DNA of 10,585 nt, taken from an uncultured Collinsella sp. GTDB taxonomy: Bacteria; Actinomycetota; Coriobacteriia; Coriobacteriales; Coriobacteriaceae. Below are positions 1-6,012 of this stretch, one piece after another (within the stretch, counting starts at the first letter, position 1; each line of letters opens with the position of its first letter). The stretch is taken from assembly GCA_900550785.1 (NCBI GenBank), contig URTL01000062.1, positions 1 through 10,585 of the forward strand, written 5' to 3'. Both the position numbers and the translations under genes were made by a program. A model generated the notes under the pieces. That model was not told the origin of the DNA. It saw only the letters and a list, made by a program, of their open reading frames with translations, and ran no database searches.

Positions 1-1361
1 CCCCACGCGGGCAGCCACTTGACATTGTCACAGGCGGCGACGGCCTCGTCCTTGAAGGACTCGACGGAGCAGAACCACTGCGGCGTGGCGCGGAAGATGA
101 TCGGCTGCTTGCAGCGCCAGCAGTGCGGATAGCTGTGCGTGATCTTTTTCTCGAGAACCAGGGTGCCGCGCTCGCGCAGGAACTCGATGATGTGCGGGTT
201 GGCCTCATCGGTATCCATGCCGCTGAAGGGGCCACCGGTACCAAACTCCTCGCCAGTGTAGAACTTGCCGTCATCATCGACCGGCATGCAAATGTCGGTG
301 ATACCCTCCTTGAGGCAGGCAAAGTAGTCGTCGACGCCGTGGCCGGGCGAGTTGTGGACAATACCGGTACCGTCATCGACACCGACGTAATCGGCCAGCA
401 GCGCCACGCCCTCAACACCGTCAAAGATCGGCTGCTTGTAGTGGATATGATGGAAGGTCTCGGCGGGAACCACGTAGGGCTTGCCGTTGACCATGACCGG
501 GGTGTACTCCCAGCCAAACTCCTCGCAGCACTTGGGAGCCAGGTCCTCGAGCATGACCTCGGCGCGGCCGTCGTGCTCAACAGCGACGTAGGCGGCACCG
601 GGCTTGAGGGAAACTGCCTGGTCGGAGGGGATGGTCCACGGCGTGGTCGTCCAGATGATAAAGTCGACCGGGCCGTCGAAGTTCTCGAGGCCGACGGGCT
701 TGGAGGTCATCTCAAAGCGCACGAAGATGGACGGGCTCGTCTCGTCGGAGTACTCGATCTCAGCCTCGGCGAGTGCGGTGTGGCAGTGCTTGCACCAGTG
801 GACGGGCTTATGACCGCGATAGATCATGCCCTTATCGAACATGGCCTTGAAGACCTCGATGTCGGCGGCGTCATGCTGGTGATAGAGCGTCAGATACGGG
901 TTGTCCCAATCGCCGAGCACGCCCAGACGACGGAAGCCAGCCTTCTGTAGCTCGATGTTCTCGACAGCGAACTCGTTGCAGAGCTCACGAATCTTGGCCG
1001 TGGGGGTCTGGTTGAACTTCTCGGTGCCAAGCTTCTCCTCGACCTTGTGCTCGATCGGCTGGCCGTGGCAGTCCCAACCGGGGACATAGGGAACCTCATA
1101 GCCCTGCATCATCCAGTAACGGTTGATCATGTCCTTGGAGATCTTGTTCATGGCATGGCCGATGTGGATCGGGCCGTTGGCGTACGGAGGGCCGTCGTGC
1201 AGCACGAACTTCTTGTGACCCTCGTTCTTCTTCAGAACCTGCTCGTAGACCTTGTTGTCCTGCCAGTCCTTGAGTCGCTTGGGCTCGGACTTGGAAAGAC
1301 CGGCACGCATGGGAAATCCGGTTTTGGGCAGATTCATCGTCTGCTTGTACTCGTTTGCCAC
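1..1361 (-). CDS. ileS: Isoleucyl-tRNA synthetase, N-terminal half (runs off left edge)
   Basis: Class I aminoacyl-tRNA synthetase that charges tRNA-Ile in the cytoplasm. About 453 codons are visible, roughly half of a typical IleS. Seen: the HIGH signature at residues 66-69 within PIHIGHAMNK; the Thr-rich CP1 editing motif WTTTPWTIPSD; the second editing segment GTGIVHNSPGHG; and the YPHCWRCKQP / RATPQWF block that follows editing in this family. The KMSKS loop and C-terminal region lie outside the window. I chose the GTG at 1361 because GAAAGGGG (1373-1366) stands just upstream and the protein then begins VANEYKQTMNLPKTGFP; an in-frame ATG eight codons later (1337) is a less likely start because it has no comparable site. 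Expression is probably set by the T-box leader directly upstream. Identity is very secure. Confidence 0.97.
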   Translation of the reverse strand, partial: MANEYKQTMNLPKTGFPMRAGLSKSEPKRLKDWQDNKVYEQVLKKNEGHKKFVLHDGPPYANGPIHIGHAMNKISKDMINRYWMMQGYEVPYVPGWDCHGQPIEHKVEEKLGTEKFNQTPTAKIRELCNEFAVENIELQKAGFRRLGVLGDWDNPYLTLYHQHDAADIEVFKAMFDKGMIYRGHKPVHWCKHCHTALAEAEIEYSDETSPSIFVRFEMTSKPVGLENFDGPVDFIIWTTTPWTIPSDQAVSLKPGAAYVAVEHDGRAEVMLEDLAPKCCEEFGWEYTPVMVNGKPYVVPAETFHHIHYKQPIFDGVEGVALLADYVGVDDGTGIVHNSPGHGVDDYFACLKEGITDICMPVDDDGKFYTGEEFGTGGPFSGMDTDEANPHIIEFLRERGTLVLEKKITHSYPHCWRCKQPIIFRATPQWFCSVESFKDEAVAACDNVKWLPAW

Positions 1362-1404
1362 GGTACCCCTTTCATGTCGTGGGCGCGCACGCCCTCTGGG
1401 CACC

Positions 1405-1441
1405 AAAAAAGCGCCCGTCCCTACAAGCTGGGACGAAGCGC
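1405..1441 (-). terminator. Attenuator terminator of the ileS T-box
   Basis: On the minus strand, GCGCTTCGTCCC (1441-1430) pairs with GGGACGGGCGC (1421-1411), with one bulged U and one G-U pair, followed at once by TTTTTT (1410-1405). The 5' arm overlaps the 3' strand of the antiterminator, so the two structures exclude each other. This points to transcriptional rather than translational attenuation. It ends about 44 nt before the ileS GTG. Confidence 0.88.
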
Positions 1442-1704
1442 CACAAAACAGGCAGTCTGCCCGTAAAAGCTCTTCGCTTAACCACCCAGCTTAGATGCCC
1501 TCGCCCGCGTATTCGCGCGCTCGCATCCGTTACTCGGCTGGCCTGTATCGACGGCCATCTCGGCGATGTCTACTAAGACGAACCTGCGCGGCACGTCCGT
1601 TGGGACCGCAGCTCCGGGGTGATTTTCATCAGTCGCATGCACGGGTTCTCAGCGCTCCCCGCTCTCTGTAGCATGCGGACGGCCGACTACTCGTCCCCAT
1701 CAAC
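1405..1704 (-). promoter_or_regulatory. T-box riboswitch leader of ileS (Ile, AUC specifier)
   Basis: The roughly 300-nt leader upstream of ileS has the parts of a tRNA-sensing T-box in order. Stem I is closed by GGGG (1698-1695) with CCCC (1619-1616). The specifier AUC at 1623-1621 is followed by A, as expected for isoleucine. Above it, GCATGC pairs with GCATGC, and the arm contains AGAGAG and a CGGG/CCCG stem. The antiterminator is formed by AAGCTGGG (1492-1485) with CCCAGCTT (1432-1425), plus GCGAAG with CTTCGT. Together these leave the 7-nt bulge TGGTTAA (1484-1478), whose UGGU can pair with the ACCA end of tRNA-Ile. The competing terminator uses the same 3' strand. Uncharged tRNA-Ile should favour readthrough. 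The bulge differs from the usual UGGNACC in its last three bases. Confidence 0.9.
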
Positions 1705-1710
1705 GCTTAT

Positions 1711-1730
1711 GCGGAGTATGCTAGCACGTT
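1711..1730 (-). promoter_or_regulatory. Possible -10 region of the ileS leader promoter
   Basis: Upstream of the T-box, the minus strand reads TGCTAGCATACT, an extended -10-like element (TGn plus TAGCAT, 4 of 6 matches to TATAAT). It would start RNA just before stem I. I see no good -35 box at the right distance, so this is a weak call based mainly on position. Confidence 0.3.
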
Positions 1731-1847
1731 CCGCGCCGGCGAAAAACCCTCAACACTGGTTTTATACGTTCGAAATTTCTCGCGGCTGTGGACCTTCTCT
1801 TGGAGCAAAATACCTGAAAGCACTTTATCGAACGAAAGAAGGTTGCT

Positions 1848-2930
1848 ATGCGCACGATTGGAATGAGCGACTACACCGTTGGCGAGGATTGCTTTGACGA
1901 GCTGCCCACCGCACTGGCGGAGTACGGAGCGACCAAGGTCGCGATCATCGGTGGCAAGCGGGCACTGGCCGCAGCACTTCCCGGTATCGAAGCTGCGCTA
2001 GCGGGTACCGACGTCGAGATTCTGGAGACGCGCGTCTACGGCACCAACAGTACGCGCGCCAATATCGCCAAGGTCGTAAACTCCCCCGCCTGCCAGGAAG
2101 CCGACGCGCTCATTGCTTGCGGCGGCGGCAAGGCGCTCGACACCGTGAAGACCGCAGCCATCGAGCTCAAGAAGATCGTCTTTACGGTCCCGACGATCTG
2201 TTCCAACTGCTCCGCCGCGACCGCCATTGCCGTCGTGTACAACGACGACGGATCACTCGAGGGCTATTCGTACCCCAACCGACCGGCGCACATCTTCATC
2301 AACCCCAAGATCATCGCCAAGGCACCGGCAGAGTACTTCTGGGCCGGCGTAGGCGATGCCCTCTCTAAGCAGCCCGAGGTCGAGTACGCCACGAGCGCCG
2401 GTAATTTGGAGCACACCGCAGGTCTTGGCCTGGCGCTTGCCCACACCTGCTCCGAGCCGCTGTTTACCTATGGCGTCCAGGGTCTTGAGGACGTGCGCCA
2501 GGACCTGTCGAGCGAGGCCGTCAAGCAAATCGCACTCGATATCGTGGTCAACACGGGCTACGTCTCCAACCTGACCAACCAAAACGATTACTACTACAAC
2601 TCGAGCGTGGCGCATGCGTTCTACAACGCCACGTGCAGCATTCCGCGCAAGGGCTCCTACCTGCACGGCGAGGTCGTGAGTCTGGGCGTGCTCGTGCTGT
2701 TTGCCTATACGGGCGATACCGAGAACCTTGAGCGCTACGCCGCCTTTAACAAGCAGATGGGCCTGCCCGTAACGCTTGAGCAGGTCGGACTTTCCGAGGC
2801 CGACATCCCTGCCCTGTGCGAATACGCACACGCCACCAACGAGTGGAAGCAAGGCAACCCGGAGCCCTTCACCGACGAAAAGTTCGCCGCCGCCATCAAG
2901 GCCGCCAACGCCTACGGCCACACGCTCTAG
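1848..2930 (+). CDS. Iron-containing alcohol dehydrogenase family (GldA/HcxA-like), 360 aa
   Basis: NAD(P)-dependent, metal-dependent oxidoreductase acting on a small hydroxy compound in the cytoplasm. Seen: N-terminal nucleotide-fold piece VAIIGGKRAL (31-40); the GGGKALDTVK dinucleotide-binding motif (92-101); and likely metal ligands D170 (GVGDALSK), H256 (VAHAF) and H273 (LHGEVVSLG), matching the Asp-His-His pattern of glycerol dehydrogenases. The length is usual for the family. The segment TICSNCSAATAIAVVYNDDG (116-135) lacks the Asp that precedes Ala-Pro-Thr-Ser in true GldA, and resembles E. coli HcxA/YbdH (TCAAWTPLSVWYND), a hydroxycarboxylate dehydrogenase; this comparison is from memory. 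Start: ATG with AAAGAAGG (1835-1842) 5 nt upstream. It is divergent from ileS and ends in a strong terminator, so it looks monocistronic. The family is secure but the substrate is open. Confidence 0.92.
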   Translation: MRTIGMSDYTVGEDCFDELPTALAEYGATKVAIIGGKRALAAALPGIEAALAGTDVEILETRVYGTNSTRANIAKVVNSPACQEADALIACGGGKALDTVKTAAIELKKIVFTVPTICSNCSAATAIAVVYNDDGSLEGYSYPNRPAHIFINPKIIAKAPAEYFWAGVGDALSKQPEVEYATSAGNLEHTAGLGLALAHTCSEPLFTYGVQGLEDVRQDLSSEAVKQIALDIVVNTGYVSNLTNQNDYYYNSSVAHAFYNATCSIPRKGSYLHGEVVSLGVLVLFAYTGDTENLERYAAFNKQMGLPVTLEQVGLSEADIPALCEYAHATNEWKQGNPEPFTDEKFAAAIKAANAYGHTL

Positions 2931-2939
2931 GCCTAGCCC

Positions 2940-2980
2940 AAAACCACCACAAGGGAGCAGTGCCCTTGTGGTGGTTTTTT
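2940..2980 (+). terminator. Strong shared terminator between the dehydrogenase and DUF523 genes
   Basis: A perfect 16-bp stem, AAAACCACCACAAGGG (2940-2955) with CCCTTGTGGTGGTTTT (2963-2978), has a 7-nt loop and is followed by T to 2980. It starts 10 nt after the dehydrogenase stop. On the minus strand the same hairpin ends in TTTT, so it can also stop the convergent DUF523 transcript, whose TAA codon (2981-2979) lies at the edge of the hairpin. Confidence 0.93.
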
Positions 2981-3434
2981 ATTGCTCCAGCATGCTGGGG
3001 TCGAACTCGCTAGCTGGTATAACGCGATAGCCGTGACGCAGCAACAGATCAACGAAGACGCCGTTGCCCGCGGTGAGCGTACCGCTAAAGGTACCGTCGT
3101 AGATGCGACCCGCGCCGCACGAGGGACTGCGGTCCTGCAAGACGCACGCAGCAATCTCGGACGGGCCGCCCGCCTGCTCGCACATATCGAGCGCACGTTG
3201 AGCGCCCAGGCGAAACTCGCGATCGACCGAGGCACCCTCGCAGGTACGGACCTCGCCGTTCACAATCTCGGACGGCCTGCGCGGCGTGGGCAGGCCGCCA
3301 AAGACCTCAGGGCACACCAAGAGGACCTCGGTCCCCGTACGCTCGCAGGCCTCGACCAACTCGCGATGATAGTTGTCGAGCCCGTTATACTTGCAGCTCT
3401 CGCCCATCAAGCAGGCACTCACCACGATCTTCAT
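2979..3434 (-). CDS. DUF523 family protein, TudS-like (possible Fe-S desulfidase), 151 aa
   Basis: A small cytoplasmic DUF523 protein. Seen: the N-terminal hallmark MKIVVSACLMGESCKYNG; the central CPEVFGGLPTPRRPSE (41-56); and RSPSCGAGRIYDGTF (102-116). Cysteines 8, 41 and 106 lie in these three conserved blocks. In the characterised family member TudS, a thiouracil desulfidase, three conserved cysteines hold a [4Fe-4S] cluster, and a Glu near the second Cys (here E43) takes part in catalysis. A role in removing sulfur from thiolated nucleobases is therefore possible but is inference. The ATG at 3434 is preferred because GAGGGGG lies about 7 nt upstream; an ATG two codons earlier (3440) would sit directly against that site. 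It converges on the dehydrogenase and follows ftsH in the same direction, separated by a terminator. Confidence 0.87.
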   Translation of the reverse strand: MKIVVSACLMGESCKYNGLDNYHRELVEACERTGTEVLLVCPEVFGGLPTPRRPSEIVNGEVRTCEGASVDREFRLGAQRALDMCEQAGGPSEIAACVLQDRSPSCGAGRIYDGTFSGTLTAGNGVFVDLLLRHGYRVIPASEFDPSMLEQ

Positions 3435-3450
3435 TTCCATCCCCCTCAAG

Positions 3451-3489
3451 CAAAACGCCCCATTTGAGAAAGCTGCTCAAATGGGGCGT
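3451..3489 (-). terminator. Terminator downstream of ftsH
   Basis: A perfect 14-bp inverted repeat, ACGCCCCATTTGAG (3455-3468) and its complement (3476-3489), has a 7-nt loop and is followed on the minus strand by TTTTG. It begins 27 nt after the ftsH stop and ends before the DUF523 ribosome-binding site, so it separates the two leftward genes. The U-tract is short, so some readthrough into DUF523 is possible. Confidence 0.87.
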
Positions 3490-3515
3490 CGGCGTTTACT
3501 GGCTCGGCCGCGGCT

Positions 3516-5423
3516 TTACTGCTGCTTGGGCATCAGCGGATTCTCGCGCGTGAGGAGATTCATGAACTCCTCGCCCGTGATCGTCTCCTTCTTGTACAGA
3601 TAACGAGCCAGCTCGTGGAGCTTGAACTTGTTTTCCTTGAGGATCTGCAGGGCGCGGTCGTGCGCATCCTCAATCAACTTGGCGACAATTGCGTCCACAC
3701 GCTCGGCCGTACCGGGGGCGCAGGTGAGCGACGTGTCCTGGTTAAGGTACGCATTCTGAACGGTACCGAGCGCCATCATGCCAAACTCGTCGGACATACC
3801 AAAGCGCGTCACCATGTTACGGGCGAGCTTGGTGGCCTGCTCGATATCGTTGGCGGCGCCGGTCGTCATCTCACCAAAGATGAGCTCCTCGGCTGCACGG
3901 CCACCGCAATAGACGGCGAGCTTGTCCAGGACCTCCTGACGTGTGGTCAGGAAGCGCTCATCCTCCTCGACCTGCATGGTGTAGCCCAGAGCACCGCTCG
4001 TGCGCGGCACGATGGTGATCTTGGTGACCGGCGCAGAGCCCTTCTGGCGAGCGGCAACGATGGCATGACCGATCTCGTGGTAAGAAACGACCTGCTTCTC
4101 GTGGTCGGACAGCACCGTGGACTTACGCTGTTGGCCGGCGATGACGACCTCCACCGACTCCTCAAAATCGTCCTGCGTGGCGCGCTTGCGACCCTCGCGG
4201 ACGGCACGCAGCGCGCCCTCGTTGATGATGTTGGCCAGGTCGGCGCCCGAGGCACCGGGCGTGGCGCGGGCAATCGCGGTCAGGTCGATCGGCGGCTGTG
4301 TCTTCACGCTCTTGGCATGCAGCTCAAGAATGTTCTTACGGCCGGTCAGGTCGGGCAGCTCAACGGGGATGCGGCGATCAAAACGACCGGGGCGCAGCAG
4401 AGCGGGATCGAGGCTGTCGGGACGGTTGGTGGCAGCGAGGACGACGATACCCTTGTGGTTATCGAAACCGTCCATCTCGGTCAGCAGCTGGTTGAGCGTC
4501 TGCTCGCGCTCGTCGTTGCCGCTAAAGCCGCCGCCATCGCGCTTCTTGCCGATGGTATCAATCTCATCGATAAAGACGATGCACGGGGCCTTTTCCTTGG
4601 CCTGCTTAAACAGGTCGCGAACTTTAGCGGCACCGCGGCCGACGAACATCTCAACAAACTCAGAACCAGAAATACTAAAGAACGGCACGCCCGCCTCGCC
4701 GGCCACAGCCTTGGCAAGCAGGGTTTTACCAGTACCCGGAGGGCCAACAAGCAGAGCACCACGCGGCAGCTTGGCGCCGATCTCCTCGTAGCGCTGCGGC
4801 TTCTCCAGAAAGTCAACGACCTCCTTGAGGGACTCCTTGGCCTCTTCCTGGCCGGCGACATCCTTAAAGGTCACGCCCACGTCCTTGGAGGCGATCACGC
4901 GCGCGCCGGACTTACCCAGTCCGCCGCCGCCAAAACCGCCGCCGCCAAAGTTCATCGACGGGCCGTCATCGCCCATAGCCTTCTTCATGCGGCGGTTGAG
5001 CCACCAACCGATGAGGAAGAAAATCGCCATGGGAAGGATGAGCGTGAGCAGGTAGTAGGTCATCAAACCCGAGTTTTTATCGGGAACGACCGACTCCAGC
5101 GAAGCGCCAGACTCAAGCACGCGATCGGTAAAGCCCGCATCATTCGGCACACCGGTCGTCTTATAGGCGATGTTCTCGTCCTCGCCCTTCTTGGTGTAAT
5201 AAATGGTGTAATCGTCGGTATTGTACTCGACCTTGTCGACACTCTTCTTATCGAGCGCTTTGACAAACGTCGAGTAATCGGTCTCCGTAATCTGCTGCGT
5301 GTGACCGATGTTGGGGAACAGAACGGTCGAGAGCACGAGGTAGACGACGAAGGCGATGAGCACGTAGAGGATCATATTCCGTCTACGCTTGTTGTCATCC
5401 ATCTCCATCTGCTTGAACTCCAT
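3516..5423 (-). CDS. ftsH: ATP-dependent zinc metalloprotease FtsH, 635 aa
   Basis: A membrane-anchored hexameric AAA+ protease that unfolds and degrades membrane and short-lived cytosolic proteins. Seen: TM1 about 17-36; an extracytoplasmic domain of about 85 residues; TM2 about 122-142; a Gly-rich linker (159-170); Walker A GPPGTGKT (227-234); pore motif FVGRG (260-264); Walker B IVFIDEI (282-288); the second region of homology with likely arginine fingers R344 and R347; zinc site HEIGH (449-453) with E450 catalytic; and D526 as the probable third zinc ligand. The length is normal. The start is uncertain: the ATG at 5423 has no clear ribosome-binding site, while the ATG five codons later (5408) has GGAG 9 nt upstream. 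It is not next to tilS or hpt here; a terminator follows and the upstream gene is divergent, so it is probably transcribed alone. Confidence 0.97.
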   Translation of the reverse strand: MEFKQMEMDDNKRRRNMILYVLIAFVVYLVLSTVLFPNIGHTQQITETDYSTFVKALDKKSVDKVEYNTDDYTIYYTKKGEDENIAYKTTGVPNDAGFTDRVLESGASLESVVPDKNSGLMTYYLLTLILPMAIFFLIGWWLNRRMKKAMGDDGPSMNFGGGGFGGGGLGKSGARVIASKDVGVTFKDVAGQEEAKESLKEVVDFLEKPQRYEEIGAKLPRGALLVGPPGTGKTLLAKAVAGEAGVPFFSISGSEFVEMFVGRGAAKVRDLFKQAKEKAPCIVFIDEIDTIGKKRDGGGFSGNDEREQTLNQLLTEMDGFDNHKGIVVLAATNRPDSLDPALLRPGRFDRRIPVELPDLTGRKNILELHAKSVKTQPPIDLTAIARATPGASGADLANIINEGALRAVREGRKRATQDDFEESVEVVIAGQQRKSTVLSDHEKQVVSYHEIGHAIVAARQKGSAPVTKITIVPRTSGALGYTMQVEEDERFLTTRQEVLDKLAVYCGGRAAEELIFGEMTTGAANDIEQATKLARNMVTRFGMSDEFGMMALGTVQNAYLNQDTSLTCAPGTAERVDAIVAKLIEDAHDRALQILKENKFKLHELARYLYKKETITGEEFMNLLTRENPLMPKQQ

Positions 5424-5440
5424 CTACTGGGGTTGATAAT
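5413..5440 (+). promoter_or_regulatory. Candidate promoter for the adenosyltransferase gene
   Basis: TTGAAC (5413-5418) and GATAAT (5435-5440) are 16 bp apart, matching TTGACA 4 of 6 and TATAAT 5 of 6. It points at the ATG at 5501 and overlaps the ftsH start codon. The minus strand shows TATTCT (5452-5447) as a possible ftsH -10, without a good -35. Both calls are by eye only. Confidence 0.38.
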
Positions 5441-5500
5441 GGTTTCTAGAATACCCAACCCGAGCGACGATAAACCGACGCCGGGCACGAAAGGACAGAG

Positions 5501-5986
5501 ATGGCATCACTGTAAGTCGGCAAGGTTCAAATCTATACAGGCGACGGCAAGGGCAAGACGACGGCTGCGCTGGGGCTCGCGCTGCGCGCCACGGGCTATG
5601 GACTTAACGTTCTTAGGCTGCAGTCTGCCAAGAAACTTCACTGCGCCGAGCATGATGCGGCGCCCCGTTTGGGTCTGCGCACCGTACAAGCCGACCACGA
5701 CACGCCCGAGGCCTGCGCGGCACAGATTCTGGAGCTAGCACGCGAGCAGATCTCGCAGGTCGATGCGCTCATCCTGGACGAACTCGGCGAAGCGATGCGC
5801 CGCGGCTTTGTAACGCGCAAGGATGTCGAAGCGCTGATCGCGATAAAGCCCGCCACCACGAAACTCGTGCTCCCCGGCCGCGGCTTGCTACCCCTCGCCG
5901 ACCTTGCCGACCTAGTAACCGTAATGCGCCCCGTCAAACACTACTTCGATGAAGGTCTCCTAGCCCGCCAAGGCATCGAATACTAG
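5501..5986 (+). pseudogene. cobO: Corrinoid adenosyltransferase (CobA/CobO/BtuR type) with in-frame TAA at codon 5
   Basis: The family transfers the adenosyl group of ATP to cobalt in corrinoids, making coenzyme B12. The frame shows the P-loop TGDGKGKTTAALGLALRATG (13-32), a Walker B-like LILDELGEAM (90-99), and the C-terminal hallmark RPVKHYFDEG...QGIEY ending at Y161. A good ribosome-binding site, AAGGA (5491-5495), stands 5 nt before ATG, but the reading frame is MASL-stop-VGKVQIYTG: TAA at 5513-5515. No ATG, GTG or TTG lies between that stop and the P-loop; the first usable restart (TTG, 5669) would lose ATP binding. A change of CAA or AAA to TAA, or a 6-base insertion CTGTAA, would explain it. 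Other conserved spots are also altered: LQS (40-42) where VQF is usual, and PGR (125-127) where TGR is usual. TAA is a normal stop elsewhere in this window, so recoding is unlikely. A sequencing error remains possible. Confidence 0.82.
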
Positions 5987-6012
5987 CCATTGGGGACGTC
6001 CCGAATGGCTAG
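5983..6012. repeat. 30-bp palindrome holding the stop codons of two convergent genes
   Basis: Outer arms CTAGCCATT (5983-5991) and AATGGCTAG (6004-6012) enclose GGGACGTCCC (5993-6002), itself a palindrome; 14 of 15 base pairs match, with one G-G mismatch. The TAG of the adenosyltransferase (5984-5986) and the TAG of the MATE gene (6011-6009) are the mirror-image ends of the element. It could act as a two-way terminator hairpin, but no T-run follows on either strand. Confidence 0.75.

Noticed and set aside
123..1466. Plus-strand open frames (275 and 139 codons) opposite ileS
   Set aside because: They are antisense shadows of a clear IleS frame; no recognisable domains.
1815..1828. Catabolite-repression (cre)-like site TGAAAGCACTTTAT before the dehydrogenase gene
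   Set aside because: It resembles the Bacillus consensus, but the nearly invariant central CG is CA, and nothing else in the window supports CcpA control in this lineage.
5501..5520. Programmed recoding (readthrough) at the TAA of the adenosyltransferase gene
   Set aside because: TAA ends ftsH, folA and DUF523 normally here, the following bases show no readthrough structure I can recognise, and other conserved positions are also altered, which fits decay better.
3615..5738. A 707-codon open frame on the plus strand antisense to ftsH
   Set aside because: It mirrors the FtsH frame in GC-rich DNA, its translation is low-complexity Leu/Val/Arg/Asp-rich without family features, and it runs into the adenosyltransferase gene in another frame. 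FtsH on the other strand is unmistakable.
5669..5986. A 105-aa protein from the TTG at 5669 as the real adenosyltransferase product
   Set aside because: It would lack the P-loop and the family's nucleotide-binding half, has no good ribosome-binding site, and the intact homologous frame continues upstream to the ATG at 5501.
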